Shown one piece after another: positions 29,803 to 38,795 of a stretch of 64,000 nt of DNA (its first letter is position 1; the number at the start of each line of letters is the position of its first letter). The DNA is taken from the NCBI GenBank assembly GCA_903828515.1, contig CAIKMD010000006.1, positions 1,087,966 through 1,151,965 on the forward strand, in the 5' to 3' direction. The translations under genes and the position numbers were made by a program. The notes beneath the pieces are model-generated. The model was not told where the DNA came from, made no database searches, and saw only the letters and a list, made by a program, of their open reading frames with translations. The DNA comes from an uncultured Rhodospirillales bacterium (lineage in GTDB: Bacteria > Pseudomonadota > Alphaproteobacteria > ATCC43930 > CGMCC-115725).

Positions 29803-30677
29803 AGGGGATCATTCTGGCCGGCGGGTCGGGCACCCGCCTCCATCCGATGACTCGCGTCATCTCGAAACAGCTTCTGCCGATCTACGACAAGCCGATGATC
29901 TATTATCCGCTGTCGACGCTGGTCTTCGGCGGGGTGCACGACATTCTCATCATCACGACGCCCGCCGACGCATCCGCATTCCAGACGCTGCTGGGCGACG
30001 GCAAGGCTTGGGGCATCTCGATCCGCTACGCGGTGCAGCCCAAACCGGAAGGGCTGGCGCAGGCTTTCGTGATCGGTCGCGACTTCATCGCCGGCGAGGC
30101 CTGCGCGCTGGCCTTGGGCGATAATCTTATTTATGGCGATGGGCTCGGCGAGATGATGCGGCACGCCGGTGCCCGCCCGTCGGGGGCCACCGTCTTTGCT
30201 TATCGCGTCAGCGATCCCGAGCGTTATGGCGTGGTCTCGTTCGACCGCGCCGGCAAGGCACTCACGATCGAGGAAAAGCCCAAGACGCCGCGTTCCGATT
30301 GGGCGGTGATCGGGCTTTATTTCTACGACCGCGACGTGGTGGAGATCGCGTCGCGCCTCAAGCCCTCGCCGCGCGGCGAGATCGAGATCACCGACGTCAA
30401 TCGCGCCTATCTCGATCGCGGCGATCTCCAGGTCGAGCGGCTGGGACGCGGCTATGCCTGGCTCGATACCGGCACGCCGGAATCATTGATCGAAGGGTCG
30501 GATTTCGTGCGGACGATCGAAAAGCGTACCGGCCAGAAACTCGGCTGCATCGAGGAAGTCGCCTACCGTCAGGGATTGATCGACAAGACGCAGTTGAAGG
30601 CGCTGGCGAAGCTCAACGAAAAATCCGATTACGGCCGCTATCTCGCGCGGGTCGCCGAGGACGACGACGGACCGTAG
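29799..30677 (+). CDS. rfbA: glucose-1-phosphate thymidylyltransferase
   Basis: A 292-residue nucleotidyltransferase with the signature [18 protein letters not shown], the [17 protein letters not shown] sugar-phosphate site and [10 protein letters not shown] for metal. It supplies dTDP-glucose to the RfbB encoded immediately upstream, with which it overlaps (ATGA). Length is normal. Confidence 0.96.
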   Translation: MKGIILAGGSGTRLHPMTRVISKQLLPIYDKPMIYYPLSTLVFGGVHDILIITTPADASAFQTLLGDGKAWGISIRYAVQPKPEGLAQAFVIGRDFIAGEACALALGDNLIYGDGLGEMMRHAGARPSGATVFAYRVSDPERYGVVSFDRAGKALTIEEKPKTPRSDWAVIGLYFYDRDVVEIASRLKPSPRGEIEITDVNRAYLDRGDLQVERLGRGYAWLDTGTPESLIEGSDFVRTIEKRTGQKLGCIEEVAYRQGLIDKTQLKALAKLNEKSDYGRYLARVAEDDDGP

Positions 30678-30707
30678 CGGCAACCGACGGCAGGGGAGGA
30701 AACAAGA

Positions 30708-31712
30708 ATGAATAAAAAATATCGGACGATCATCGCGGCGGCGGCGCTGTTTCTAGTATCGTTGCCGGCCTATGCCGACACGCCGTTGTCGATCCGCGCC
30801 GGCTGGCTGGTCGTGCCGAACATGATCTTCCCGCTGATGCCGATGAAGACCGAGGTGCTGAAGCATTACGGCAAGTCTTATGTGCTCGATCTCATTCATT
30901 TCACCGGCACGCCGCCGCAGATCACGGCGCTTGCCGCCAACGAGATCGACCTGTCGCCGCTGAGTTTCTCGGCTTTCGGGCTCGCGGTCACCAACGCGCA
31001 TCTCGACGATCTGCGCATCCTTGCCGATGGCTTGCAGGACGGCGCGCCGGGCTGGCAGACCAATGCGTTCCTCGTCGCGAAGGACGGACCGATCAAGACG
31101 GTCGAGGATCTGAAGGGCCAAGTGGTCGCCAGCAACGCGTTCGGCGGCGCCGTCGATATCGGTCTGCGCGTGATGCTGAAGAAGCACGGACTCGAGGACA
31201 AGCGCGACCTGACGATCATCGAAATTCAGGTACCGAACATGAAATCGGCGCTGATGGAAAAGAAAGTCGCGCTGATCGCGCCGTTGCCGCCCTTCACCCG
31301 CGATCCCGAACTGGTGAGCATCTCGCGCATTCTCTTCACCCAGCGCGATGCGCTGGGCCTAGCGGAGACCATCGTGCTGACCGCACGCGCCCCGTTCGTC
31401 GCCAAGAACCGCGCCGCGTTCACCGATTTTCTCGAGGATCAGGTCGGCTTTCTGCGCTGGCTCACCGATCCGGCCAATCACGAGGCGGCGGTCAAGCTTG
31501 CCGCCGATTTCAACAAGCAATCGCCCAAGGGCCTCGACTGGGTGTTCACCCACGAGGATTCATTTCGCGATCCGAAAGGCCTTCCCGACCTGAAGGCGAT
31601 GCAGGCCAATCTCGACGGCATGCGCGAGATCGGTCTGTTGAAGGACAAGGTCGATGTCGAAAAATACGCGGATCTCAGCCTCGTCAAAGAGGCCGTGGCG
31701 CGATTGAAATAG
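30708..31712 (+). CDS. ABC-type substrate-binding protein without cognate transporter
   Basis: A 334-residue periplasmic protein with a signal peptide ending near SLPAYA and the NMT1-like fold (ITALAANEIDLSPLSFSAFGLAV; EDLKGQVVASNAFGG). Pattern and size match nitrate/sulfonate/taurine-type binding proteins. GGGGAGGAA precedes the ATG. A VOC-family gene follows after 10 bases and may be co-transcribed. The ligand is unknown. Confidence 0.86.
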   Translation: MNKKYRTIIAAAALFLVSLPAYADTPLSIRAGWLVVPNMIFPLMPMKTEVLKHYGKSYVLDLIHFTGTPPQITALAANEIDLSPLSFSAFGLAVTNAHLDDLRILADGLQDGAPGWQTNAFLVAKDGPIKTVEDLKGQVVASNAFGGAVDIGLRVMLKKHGLEDKRDLTIIEIQVPNMKSALMEKKVALIAPLPPFTRDPELVSISRILFTQRDALGLAETIVLTARAPFVAKNRAAFTDFLEDQVGFLRWLTDPANHEAAVKLAADFNKQSPKGLDWVFTHEDSFRDPKGLPDLKAMQANLDGMREIGLLKDKVDVEKYADLSLVKEAVARLK

Positions 31713-31722
31713 CGAGGTCGCG

Positions 31723-32127
31723 ATGATCAAGACCAAGGGCGTCGTCCATTTCACCATTCCGGTGACCGATCCGGCGCGCAGCCGCGACTTCTATTGCAAG
31801 TGGCTCGGCCTGAAAGTCCTGAGCGACAATCCCGCGCGCGGCATGGTGTTCCTCGATTCCGGCGGCGACTGCGTGATCCTTGCGAAGGTCAAGGGACCGA
31901 TCTCGACCGCGGGCGAGCGCGACATCCATCATTCCTTTCTGGTCGATCATGCCGATTACGAAGCGGCCCTGGCCGAATTGAAAGCCGGTGGCGTCAAGTT
32001 TCTCTATGACGAAGATCGCCGGGACGGCACGGTCGACGGACCGCGTGCCTATTTCGAGGATCCCGACGGCAATGTGCTCGAAATCATCGATCTCACCCGC
32101 TACGCGGGCGCTGCTTCTCAGGACTGA
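31723..32127 (+). CDS. VOC (glyoxalase/extradiol dioxygenase) superfamily protein
   Basis: A 134-residue protein with the paired beta-alpha-beta-beta-beta modules of the vicinal oxygen chelate fold: GVVHFTIPVTDPARSRDFYCKWLGLKV at the start and AYFEDPDGNVLEIIDLT at the end, with His and Glu in metal-ligand positions. Members are lyases, dioxygenases or resistance proteins; the specific reaction is not evident. It overlaps the 3' end of the convergent FAD monooxygenase by 10 bases. Confidence 0.88.
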   Translation: MIKTKGVVHFTIPVTDPARSRDFYCKWLGLKVLSDNPARGMVFLDSGGDCVILAKVKGPISTAGERDIHHSFLVDHADYEAALAELKAGGVKFLYDEDRRDGTVDGPRAYFEDPDGNVLEIIDLTRYAGAASQD

Positions 32128-33365
32128 AGCGCTTCGAGACGATCCCAATCGAGCTGATGGACGAGATGCGGCGCGCCGTATTCGGCGATGATTTGCCGTG
32201 GATCGCGAATCCCCGCGGCGCCACGCTCGGCTGCCGGTTTCAATTGCGCTTCGAGATACGTGCCCAAATGGCGCGAATGCTCGACGATGGCCCGGCCGAA
32301 CGCCATGCGTTCGCGCTCGTAGCGCTGCAGTCCCGTCGCGAGATCGGCGTCGTCGCGTAAGCAATCCGCAAGACAAGCGGCATCGAGCGCCGCCTTGGTC
32401 GTGCCGGCGGCGACGTGCGGGCGCGCGACGAAGGCGGAGTCTCCCAGAAGCGCGACCCGGCCGAAGACAAGCTGCGGCACTTCCATGTCGGTGATCGATT
32501 GCAGCAGCGGCTGCGCGGCGCGCTGCACGACCTCGCCCAGCACGGGCGGCAGCCCGGTGCGCGCGGCTTGTTTCATTTCGGCGATGAACTCGGGCCGGAT
32601 GAGCGGTGGCGGGATGGACACGCCGTGCGAGCGGCCGGTCGCATCGGTGAAGAGTTCCGCCTGTCGCGCGGAGTTCGCCGGCCGGTACCAGATGAAATAA
32701 TAGCGGCGATGGCCCGGCCGCGTGTCGTTGTTGGCGCCCGGGATCGGCAGCGACAGGGTCTGTTCGCCGTCGGGGAACGAGAACGCCGAGGTGTCGATCA
32801 GGAGCTTGTGCGCCTTGGGCGACATTTCGTTTTCGGGAACGATCCCGCGCCACGCGATGTAACCGGCCGAGCGCGGTTCGACGCCGGGTAGGAATTGCCG
32901 CCGTACCGTCGAGAACACGCCGTCGGCGGCAACCAGTAGATCGCCGTGCTCGCGGCTGCCATCAGTGAAGATCGCGGTGACCGAATTTGCGTCCTGCTCG
33001 ACGCGCGCGAGGGTCTTGCCGGCGCGATAATCGCTGGTCGGGAAGGCCTTGCGCAGCGGCTGATAGATGATCGGCCACGCGCTGCCGAACCAGTAACGAT
33101 CGCTTTCGAAGACGATGCGGTCGTCCTGGCCGATCCAGGCCGAGGAATGGACCGGAAAGGCGAGCGAGCGCTCGACCTTGATGCCGACCCGGATCATGAC
33201 CTCGAAGAGTTCGTGGGCGACGCCCAGCCCAGCGCCGCGATCCGCAAGGTCGCCGGCGCTGCGCTCGAACAAGGTTACATCCCAGCCGGCCTGACGTAGC
33301 AGCAGACCGGCCAACAAGCCGCCGATCGAACCGCCGACGATCAGCGCGCGCCGTCTTTGTGCCAT
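32118..33365 (-). CDS. FAD-dependent monooxygenase (UbiH/2,6-dihydroxypyridine hydroxylase-like)
   Basis: A 415-residue aromatic-ring hydroxylase of the class A flavoprotein type. It contains the N-terminal Rossmann motif IVGGSIGGLLAGLLL, the DG-type motif LLVAADGVFSTVR and the second FAD motif VALLGDSAFVARPHVAAGTTKAA. That last form is close to 2,6-dihydroxypyridine 3-hydroxylases. It starts 12 bases after the stop of the WbpM-type gene, which is odd company for a catabolic enzyme. Confidence 0.87.
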   Translation of the reverse strand: MAQRRRALIVGGSIGGLLAGLLLRQAGWDVTLFERSAGDLADRGAGLGVAHELFEVMIRVGIKVERSLAFPVHSSAWIGQDDRIVFESDRYWFGSAWPIIYQPLRKAFPTSDYRAGKTLARVEQDANSVTAIFTDGSREHGDLLVAADGVFSTVRRQFLPGVEPRSAGYIAWRGIVPENEMSPKAHKLLIDTSAFSFPDGEQTLSLPIPGANNDTRPGHRRYYFIWYRPANSARQAELFTDATGRSHGVSIPPPLIRPEFIAEMKQAARTGLPPVLGEVVQRAAQPLLQSITDMEVPQLVFGRVALLGDSAFVARPHVAAGTTKAALDAACLADCLRDDADLATGLQRYERERMAFGRAIVEHSRHLGTYLEAQLKPAAERGAAGIRDPRQIIAEYGAPHLVHQLDWDRLEALQS

Positions 33366-33377
33366 CCGATTGGTTCT

Positions 33378-35300
33378 CTAGGGCTCGTTGCCGGCGGCGC
33401 GCGGCATCGGCGCGGCACCGCCGCTATATTCCGGGACCAAGGTCTGAAGCAGGCCAAGGACGCGATCCTCGCGGCCCTCGCGCGCGTGTTCGGTCAGTTC
33501 GTCGAGCGCGCGGGCCAGCATCGCATAGTCGCTGGTGCGGGGGGCGGCCAGGTGAATGCCCTGGGCCTTCGTCGGCATCAGGGTTTCGTTGGCATAGAAG
33601 ATTTCTTCGTAGAGTTTTTCGCCCGGACGCAGGCCGACGAAATCGATCTTCACGTCGATGCCGGGTGTCTTGCCGGCGAGCCGGATCATCTGCGTCGCCA
33701 GGTCGGCAATCTTCACCGGTTCGCCCATGTCGAGGACGAAGAGCTTGCCGCGCGCCTCGGCGGCTTCGTCGGCGAGCGCCGATGCCTGCAGGACGAGCTC
33801 GACCGCTTCGCGCACCGTCATGAAGTAACGCTGAATGTCGGGATGGGTGACGGTGAGCGGTCCGCCCATCGCCAATTGGCGCTGGAATAGCGGGACGACC
33901 GAACCGGTCGAGCCGAGCACGTTGCCGAACCGCACCGTTACATAACGGGTGCCGTGATCGCGGCGCGCTTCGACGAGGTCGAGCGCCTGACACAGGCTTT
34001 CGGCGAGACGCTTCGAGGCGCCCATGACGTTGGCCGGATTGACCGCCTTGTCGGTCGAGATCATCACCATGGCGCCGACGCCGTGCGCGCGGCAGGATTC
34101 GGCGACGTTGCGGGTCCCCAGCACGTTGGTCACGATTCCTTCGGTCGGATTGGCTTCGACCATCGGGACATGTTTCAGGGCGGCGGCGTGGAAGACCAGT
34201 TCCGGGTGCTCGCTCGCGATCACCTCGTCGATGCGGCGGCGGTCGCGCACGTCGGCGATCACCGCCTGACGCGGGACCTCGGGGAAACGTTCCTTCATTT
34301 CCTGGTCGATCGTGTAGAGCGCGAATTCGCCGTTATCGAGCAGGGTCATCCGGGCCGGCGCGTAGGACGCGATCTGGCGCGCCAGCTCGCCGCCGATCGT
34401 GCCGCCCGCGCCGGTCACCAGGACGCGTTTGCCCGCGATCAGATTGCGCATGCCGTCATGGTCGAGCACGGTCTGCGGCCGGCCGAGCAGATCCTCGATC
34501 GCGATCGGTTCGATCCGGCCCGCATCGTCCTCGCGGGTGGCCTGGAATTCGGTGATGCGTGGAACGCGCGACACGGGGATGCCGGACTCGGCCGAGAAGT
34601 CGAGGAGGGCGCGCACCTGCTCGCGGCCGAGCCCGCCGGTGGCGACGATCAGGCGTTGGGGCCGCTTGCCGCGCTTGGTGAGGTCCTTCACCACCGAGGT
34701 AATTTCGTCATACGTGCCGAGCACCGGAACGCCGCCGATGTCGCGGCCGACCCGGGCGCTGCCGTCCGCGAGAATGCCGACGATGCTGTAGGTCCGGCGT
34801 GGATCGCGCATCATGGCGCGAATGAAGAGGTCGGCACCCTCGCGTGCACCAATCAGGAGAATCGTCACCCGCGCATAGGTCGCAGTCTCGAAGACATGGT
34901 CGAGGCCGTGATCCTTGAACAGGCGGTAGGCAAAGCGCGGTCCGCCCAGCAGCGCGATCAGCATCAGCCAGTTGATGCCGACCAGCGAACGCGGCATGTC
35001 GGCAAGCCGCGTGATGAGGAACATAACCGGAAAGTAAATGAGGATGACCAGCGTCGCCGCGCGCAGCACGGCGAGCAGGTCCGGCAGTGAGGCAAACCGC
35101 CAAATGCCGCGGTAGAGCCCGCCCCAATAAAACACGCAAGCCGCGACGGCGGTGAAGCCGAGATCGTATGAAAGCAACAACTTGGGCGCGTAAAAACCGA
35201 TCTCGCCGCCCACCCGCAGGTAGAGCGACAAGATGAACGACAGCCCCGCCATCACGAGGTCGTGGGCGAAGGCGGCGGATGCGCGGCTGGCAAGCTTCAT
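33378..35300 (-). CDS. WbpM/CapD-type membrane nucleotide-sugar 4,6-dehydratase
   Basis: A 640-residue protein with four membrane helices at about 15-125 and then two Rossmann domains. The first carries LLIGAREGADLF (about 170); the catalytic SDR domain carries VTGAGGTIGGELARQIASY. Its active site reads ISTDKAVNPANVMGASKR, with Met in place of the usual Tyr of YxxxK, the Ser-Met-Lys triad of WbpM/FlaA1-like dehydratases. These enzymes make keto-deoxy UDP-sugars (often toward QuiNAc/bacillosamine) for O-antigen or capsule. The ATG at 35298-35300 with AAGGAAG upstream is preferred to an upstream TTG. Confidence 0.93.
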   Translation of the reverse strand: MKLASRASAAFAHDLVMAGLSFILSLYLRVGGEIGFYAPKLLLSYDLGFTAVAACVFYWGGLYRGIWRFASLPDLLAVLRAATLVILIYFPVMFLITRLADMPRSLVGINWLMLIALLGGPRFAYRLFKDHGLDHVFETATYARVTILLIGAREGADLFIRAMMRDPRRTYSIVGILADGSARVGRDIGGVPVLGTYDEITSVVKDLTKRGKRPQRLIVATGGLGREQVRALLDFSAESGIPVSRVPRITEFQATREDDAGRIEPIAIEDLLGRPQTVLDHDGMRNLIAGKRVLVTGAGGTIGGELARQIASYAPARMTLLDNGEFALYTIDQEMKERFPEVPRQAVIADVRDRRRIDEVIASEHPELVFHAAALKHVPMVEANPTEGIVTNVLGTRNVAESCRAHGVGAMVMISTDKAVNPANVMGASKRLAESLCQALDLVEARRDHGTRYVTVRFGNVLGSTGSVVPLFQRQLAMGGPLTVTHPDIQRYFMTVREAVELVLQASALADEAAEARGKLFVLDMGEPVKIADLATQMIRLAGKTPGIDVKIDFVGLRPGEKLYEEIFYANETLMPTKAQGIHLAAPRTSDYAMLARALDELTEHAREGREDRVLGLLQTLVPEYSGGAAPMPRAAGNEP

Positions 35301-35515
35301 GAAGCAACTTCCTTGGGCCGGCAAACCCTAGAAAAGACAGGGGAAAGCGGCAAGCGCGAATGTCGCCGGGCCCCCTGAACCTGCCGTGCATGGACGGGCG
35401 AGCAGCTATGCGGCGCCGATGTCACGGAGTTTAACATTCACTAAAGAGATTTCCCGTTACTGTGGAGTTCGATCACAAGCGAGTGACCAGAGCCTGAGGG
35501 GCACATTGGAATATC

Positions 35516-36658
35516 ATGGCTAACGCCGCCAATCGCTATTTGAAGCCGATGCTGACGGCGGGGTCTTCGCGCGTCTTCAATATCAATGAGGTCTATCGCA
35601 AGCTGACGGCGGAAGAGGTCGAGGACCGGTTCCTGTTCAAGAACCAGCAGATGCATTCGCTGATCGTGATCAAGGAAGCGCTGACGCCCGACCGCGACGA
35701 GCCGCATCCGGACAAGGCCGGCGTCGGAACCAAGCTCTATTTCCCCTACAACATGGCGAATGTTTACGAGGGCGGCCGCTCGGCGATGCTGCACAGCGCC
35801 AACCTCGCCGACGTCCTGCACGATCAACTCGGCCTGCACGGCGAAAAGCTCGACGACGAAACCAGCATTAACGACATCAAGGTCCTGCGGGTCCTCGATC
35901 GCCTGCCGTCGCTCGACGGATTCCTGATGAGCGACGCGCTCGAACTCGAAGGGTTCGTGCCGAACGAACGCTATTTCGAGATTACCCCGGCGGAACGCTT
36001 CGCGATTCAGGAGTACATCCGCAACAAGATCGAGCCGCTGGTGCGCGCCGCCTATGCCGGTCAGCAAGGCATCCGCAGCAAGGTGTCGCAGCTGGTCGAC
36101 AAGATCTGGGAGGCCAAGGATATGGACTCCCTCCAGCATTTCATTCGCGCCTTTCACTTTCCGGTCGATGAAGCGCCGCAGATTTTCGCCGCGTGGAAGG
36201 GGATCAACTACTACAGTTTCGAATATCTCCGGACCAAGGCAAAGCGCGAGGAATACGCGCTCTGGCTGAAAGACGGCGCGGTGCCGCGCGATCTGGTCCC
36301 GAAGAACGTGATGTCCCATGTCGAGGCGCTCCGCCGCCACACCATCGAGCGGCTCCGCGATCATTGGCGCGAAGTCGAGGGCATCATCCGGGAATACGAC
36401 AAAGTCTATACGCAATTCGTCGAGGCCGAGAATGTCGGCCCGTTCGTCAAATTCCTGCGCAATGCCAAGGAGGCCTATTGGCGTCTCGGCGACGCGCTCA
36501 GCAAGATCAGCCATGCGATCAATTGCTGGGAACATGTGACGAGCGTCCATAGCGGCCGGCGCCTACCCTGCGACCGTCTCGCCTATCTGCTTGAAATGTC
36601 CGGCACGATCCTGGCCGCGAAAGCGGCGGTCCGCGGTGATTCGATTAACGCGGCTTGA
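35516..36658 (+). CDS. conserved-looking hypothetical protein paired with a response regulator
   Basis: A 380-residue soluble protein with no signal peptide or membrane helix. It opens MANAANRYLKPMLTAG and has a mixed alpha/beta first half (QQMHSLIVIKEALTP, GTKLYFPYNMANVYEGG) and a helix-rich second half with many aromatic and charged residues (IEPLVRAAYAGQQG, HWREVEGIIREYDKVY). The regulator gene follows 45 bases downstream on the same strand, so it may be an output or partner protein. I cannot assign a family. About 215 bases of upstream DNA provide room for its own promoter. Confidence 0.75.
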   Translation: MANAANRYLKPMLTAGSSRVFNINEVYRKLTAEEVEDRFLFKNQQMHSLIVIKEALTPDRDEPHPDKAGVGTKLYFPYNMANVYEGGRSAMLHSANLADVLHDQLGLHGEKLDDETSINDIKVLRVLDRLPSLDGFLMSDALELEGFVPNERYFEITPAERFAIQEYIRNKIEPLVRAAYAGQQGIRSKVSQLVDKIWEAKDMDSLQHFIRAFHFPVDEAPQIFAAWKGINYYSFEYLRTKAKREEYALWLKDGAVPRDLVPKNVMSHVEALRRHTIERLRDHWREVEGIIREYDKVYTQFVEAENVGPFVKFLRNAKEAYWRLGDALSKISHAINCWEHVTSVHSGRRLPCDRLAYLLEMSGTILAAKAAVRGDSINAA

Positions 36659-36703
36659 TCGTTCGGGTCTAACGGGGCACGGCAACTGGGGAATTGTGAA
36701 TTC

Positions 36704-37171
36704 GTGGCGACAACAGCGATCTTCGATAAACGCAGCAAGCTCATCATGTCGGTCGATGACACGCCCGAAATTCTGACGATGATCAAGGAGATCGTCGTCG
36801 GCGCGGGCTATAACTTCGTCGGCGCGCGGAACGCCGAGCATTGCATGGAGCGCATCGTGATGGAGGCGCCGCACTTCATCCTTCTCGATGTGCAGATGCC
36901 CGACAAAGATGGTTTCGAGTTGTGCCGGGAGCTTCGCGCGCGCGACGCATCGAGCCGGACGCCGATCACCTTCCTGACCGCGCGCAAGAGCGAACAGGAC
37001 GTTCGCAAGGCCGTTGCGGTCGGCGGCGATGGCTTCATCACCAAGCCGTTCACCGTGAAGACGCTGCTGCGCCACATCGACCACTGGGCCTTCCGCAGCA
37101 GCCCGAACGCGTTACGCAGCAGTCTTGCGCAGGCGGAAGCGTCGCGTCCCGCGGTCGCGCGCGCCGGCTAA
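36704..37171 (+). CDS. single-domain response regulator
   Basis: A 155-residue receiver protein with all key residues: the acidic pair Asp18/Asp19, phospho-acceptor Asp62 in FILLDVQMPDKDG, Thr92 and Lys114 in GFITKPF. There is no DNA-binding or enzymatic output domain; a tail of about 35 residues follows. Such stand-alone receivers act through protein contacts. No histidine kinase is adjacent. The GTG start is chosen because the receiver begins soon after. The likely partner is the unknown protein encoded just upstream. Confidence 0.93.
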   Translation: MATTAIFDKRSKLIMSVDDTPEILTMIKEIVVGAGYNFVGARNAEHCMERIVMEAPHFILLDVQMPDKDGFELCRELRARDASSRTPITFLTARKSEQDVRKAVAVGGDGFITKPFTVKTLLRHIDHWAFRSSPNALRSSLAQAEASRPAVARAG

Positions 37172-37221
37172 CGCCACAAGGCCTTCAGACACCGGGTTGG
37201 TGAGATTCGAAAGCGACTCCG

Positions 37222-38571
37222 CTAGGGGAGTCCTTTCGCGGTTTCGACATTGGCGCCTTCCAGCTTTGCGCCGTCGATCCGGGCACCGGTAAAATTGGCG
37301 TTGTCGAGCCGAGCGCCGCTCAGGTCGGCATTCGTCAAATCCGCTTTCGAGAAATCGGCGCCGACGAGATTCGCGCGCTGGAGATTGGCGCCCGTCAGCT
37401 TCGCGCTGACGAATCTTGCCCGTTCCAGATTCGAGGGTAGCTCTCGACCGCCACCGCCGATCACCTTCAACGGGCTGAGATTGGCGCCGGTGAGATCGGC
37501 CTCGTGGAGATGCGTGCGGAACATTTTAGCGCCGCGCAGATCGGCGCCGACGAGCACGACCTTCCGCAGATCGGCCATCGAGAAATCGGCCATCGCGAGA
37601 AGGGCGCGGCTGAGTTTCGTTTCGTTGAGCTTCGCCAGGCTCGCGGTGGCAAGCCCGAGTTCCACGCCTTCAAGCAGCTTTCCGCTCAGATCGAGTTTGC
37701 GGAGATCCGCGCGGCGGCCTTCCTTGCCGCCGCTTGCCTGCCAGAGGGCATGGAGTTTGATCGCTTCGGCCAGTTGGTCGTCGGTCCACGTCGCGTATTC
37801 TGCCTTGAGCGTGTTGCGGAACTGGGATTTTTCCAACACGCCGGCATCGAGCACCGCGCCGCTGACATTGGCGCCCTCGAATTCTGCGCCGCTCAGTTTG
37901 GCGCTGATCAGCACCGCGCCTTCGAGGTTCACGCCCTGAAATTTCGCGGTGGCGAGATTGGCACCCTCGAGGACGGCGCCGGTGAAATTGGAGTTGCGGA
38001 CATCCGCCCCTTCCAAATTCACGTTCCGCATCACCGCGTCGGTGAAATCCGACTGCATCACGACGGCATCTTCGAGCTTCGCGCCTGACATGTCGACGCC
38101 GTGCGCCTGGATCGCGCTGAGGTCGGTCCGCCGTCGTCTTCCGCTCATCGACGAGGCATCATCCGAATCGAGATTCGCCTGGGTCAGATTGGCGCGTGCG
38201 AGAATCGCGCCGTTGAGCTGCGCGCCGCGGAAGATGGCGCCGCGCAAATCGGCTTCGGTCAAATCGGCGCCGTTGAGGATGGCGCCGCTGAGATCCGCGG
38301 CAAAGAGCCGGGTACCCATGAACATCGTTTTGACGAGAATGGCGCGTTGCAGATTGATGCGCGTCAGGTCGGCTTTCGAGAAATCCCGACCGCTCAGATC
38401 ACGCTCGGACAGATCGTAGTCCACCAACAACAGTTTGCCGGCTCCGGCACTGCCGGCGAGATAGGCGGCATGAATCTCCAGCGCGCCGTCGAGTTCCTTC
38501 ATTTCCGGGCGCGGCGCTCGCTCCGATTTGTTGCTCGGTGTTCTGCCGCGCTGTGGCGCAATGTTCGCCAT
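37222..38571 (-). CDS. pentapeptide-repeat protein
   Basis: A 449-residue protein built mainly of A(D/N)LxX pentapeptides, which form a right-handed quadrilateral beta-helix. There are two helix blocks, each preceded by a related helical module: about 25-60 (ALEIHAAYLAGSAGAGK) and about 255-300 (AIKLHALWQASGGKEGRR), so the protein looks like a duplication of module plus helix. No membrane segment. Some relatives mimic DNA or bind topoisomerases, but most have no known role. The repeats give the gene a visible 15-base period. Confidence 0.92.
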   Translation of the reverse strand: MANIAPQRGRTPSNKSERAPRPEMKELDGALEIHAAYLAGSAGAGKLLLVDYDLSERDLSGRDFSKADLTRINLQRAILVKTMFMGTRLFAADLSGAILNGADLTEADLRGAIFRGAQLNGAILARANLTQANLDSDDASSMSGRRRRTDLSAIQAHGVDMSGAKLEDAVVMQSDFTDAVMRNVNLEGADVRNSNFTGAVLEGANLATAKFQGVNLEGAVLISAKLSGAEFEGANVSGAVLDAGVLEKSQFRNTLKAEYATWTDDQLAEAIKLHALWQASGGKEGRRADLRKLDLSGKLLEGVELGLATASLAKLNETKLSRALLAMADFSMADLRKVVLVGADLRGAKMFRTHLHEADLTGANLSPLKVIGGGGRELPSNLERARFVSAKLTGANLQRANLVGADFSKADLTNADLSGARLDNANFTGARIDGAKLEGANVETAKGLP

Positions 38572-38795
38572 CTTCCTCCGAAATCGTTCGTGAACGGCAG
38601 GCCGAAACGGGCTTCGTCGATGTCGAAATTGCGAGCTTTACTCAATGCGCCGCAAAGGGAATCACGTGAATCGTATAAGGGCGATCGCCTCGCTTTGCGA
38701 ATGCCCCCAATTCTAGATACCTATGTTTTAATACACTGAACAGGATTTGGCGGCAAGATCGATCCGCGCCGAGAAACCGGTCATCCGTGGCGCGC

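Noticed and set aside
37250..38560. Regular short-period DNA repetition that might suggest a CRISPR or satellite array
   Set aside because: The period is 15 bases and is explained by pentapeptide codons; no conserved repeat-spacer structure exists here or elsewhere in the window.
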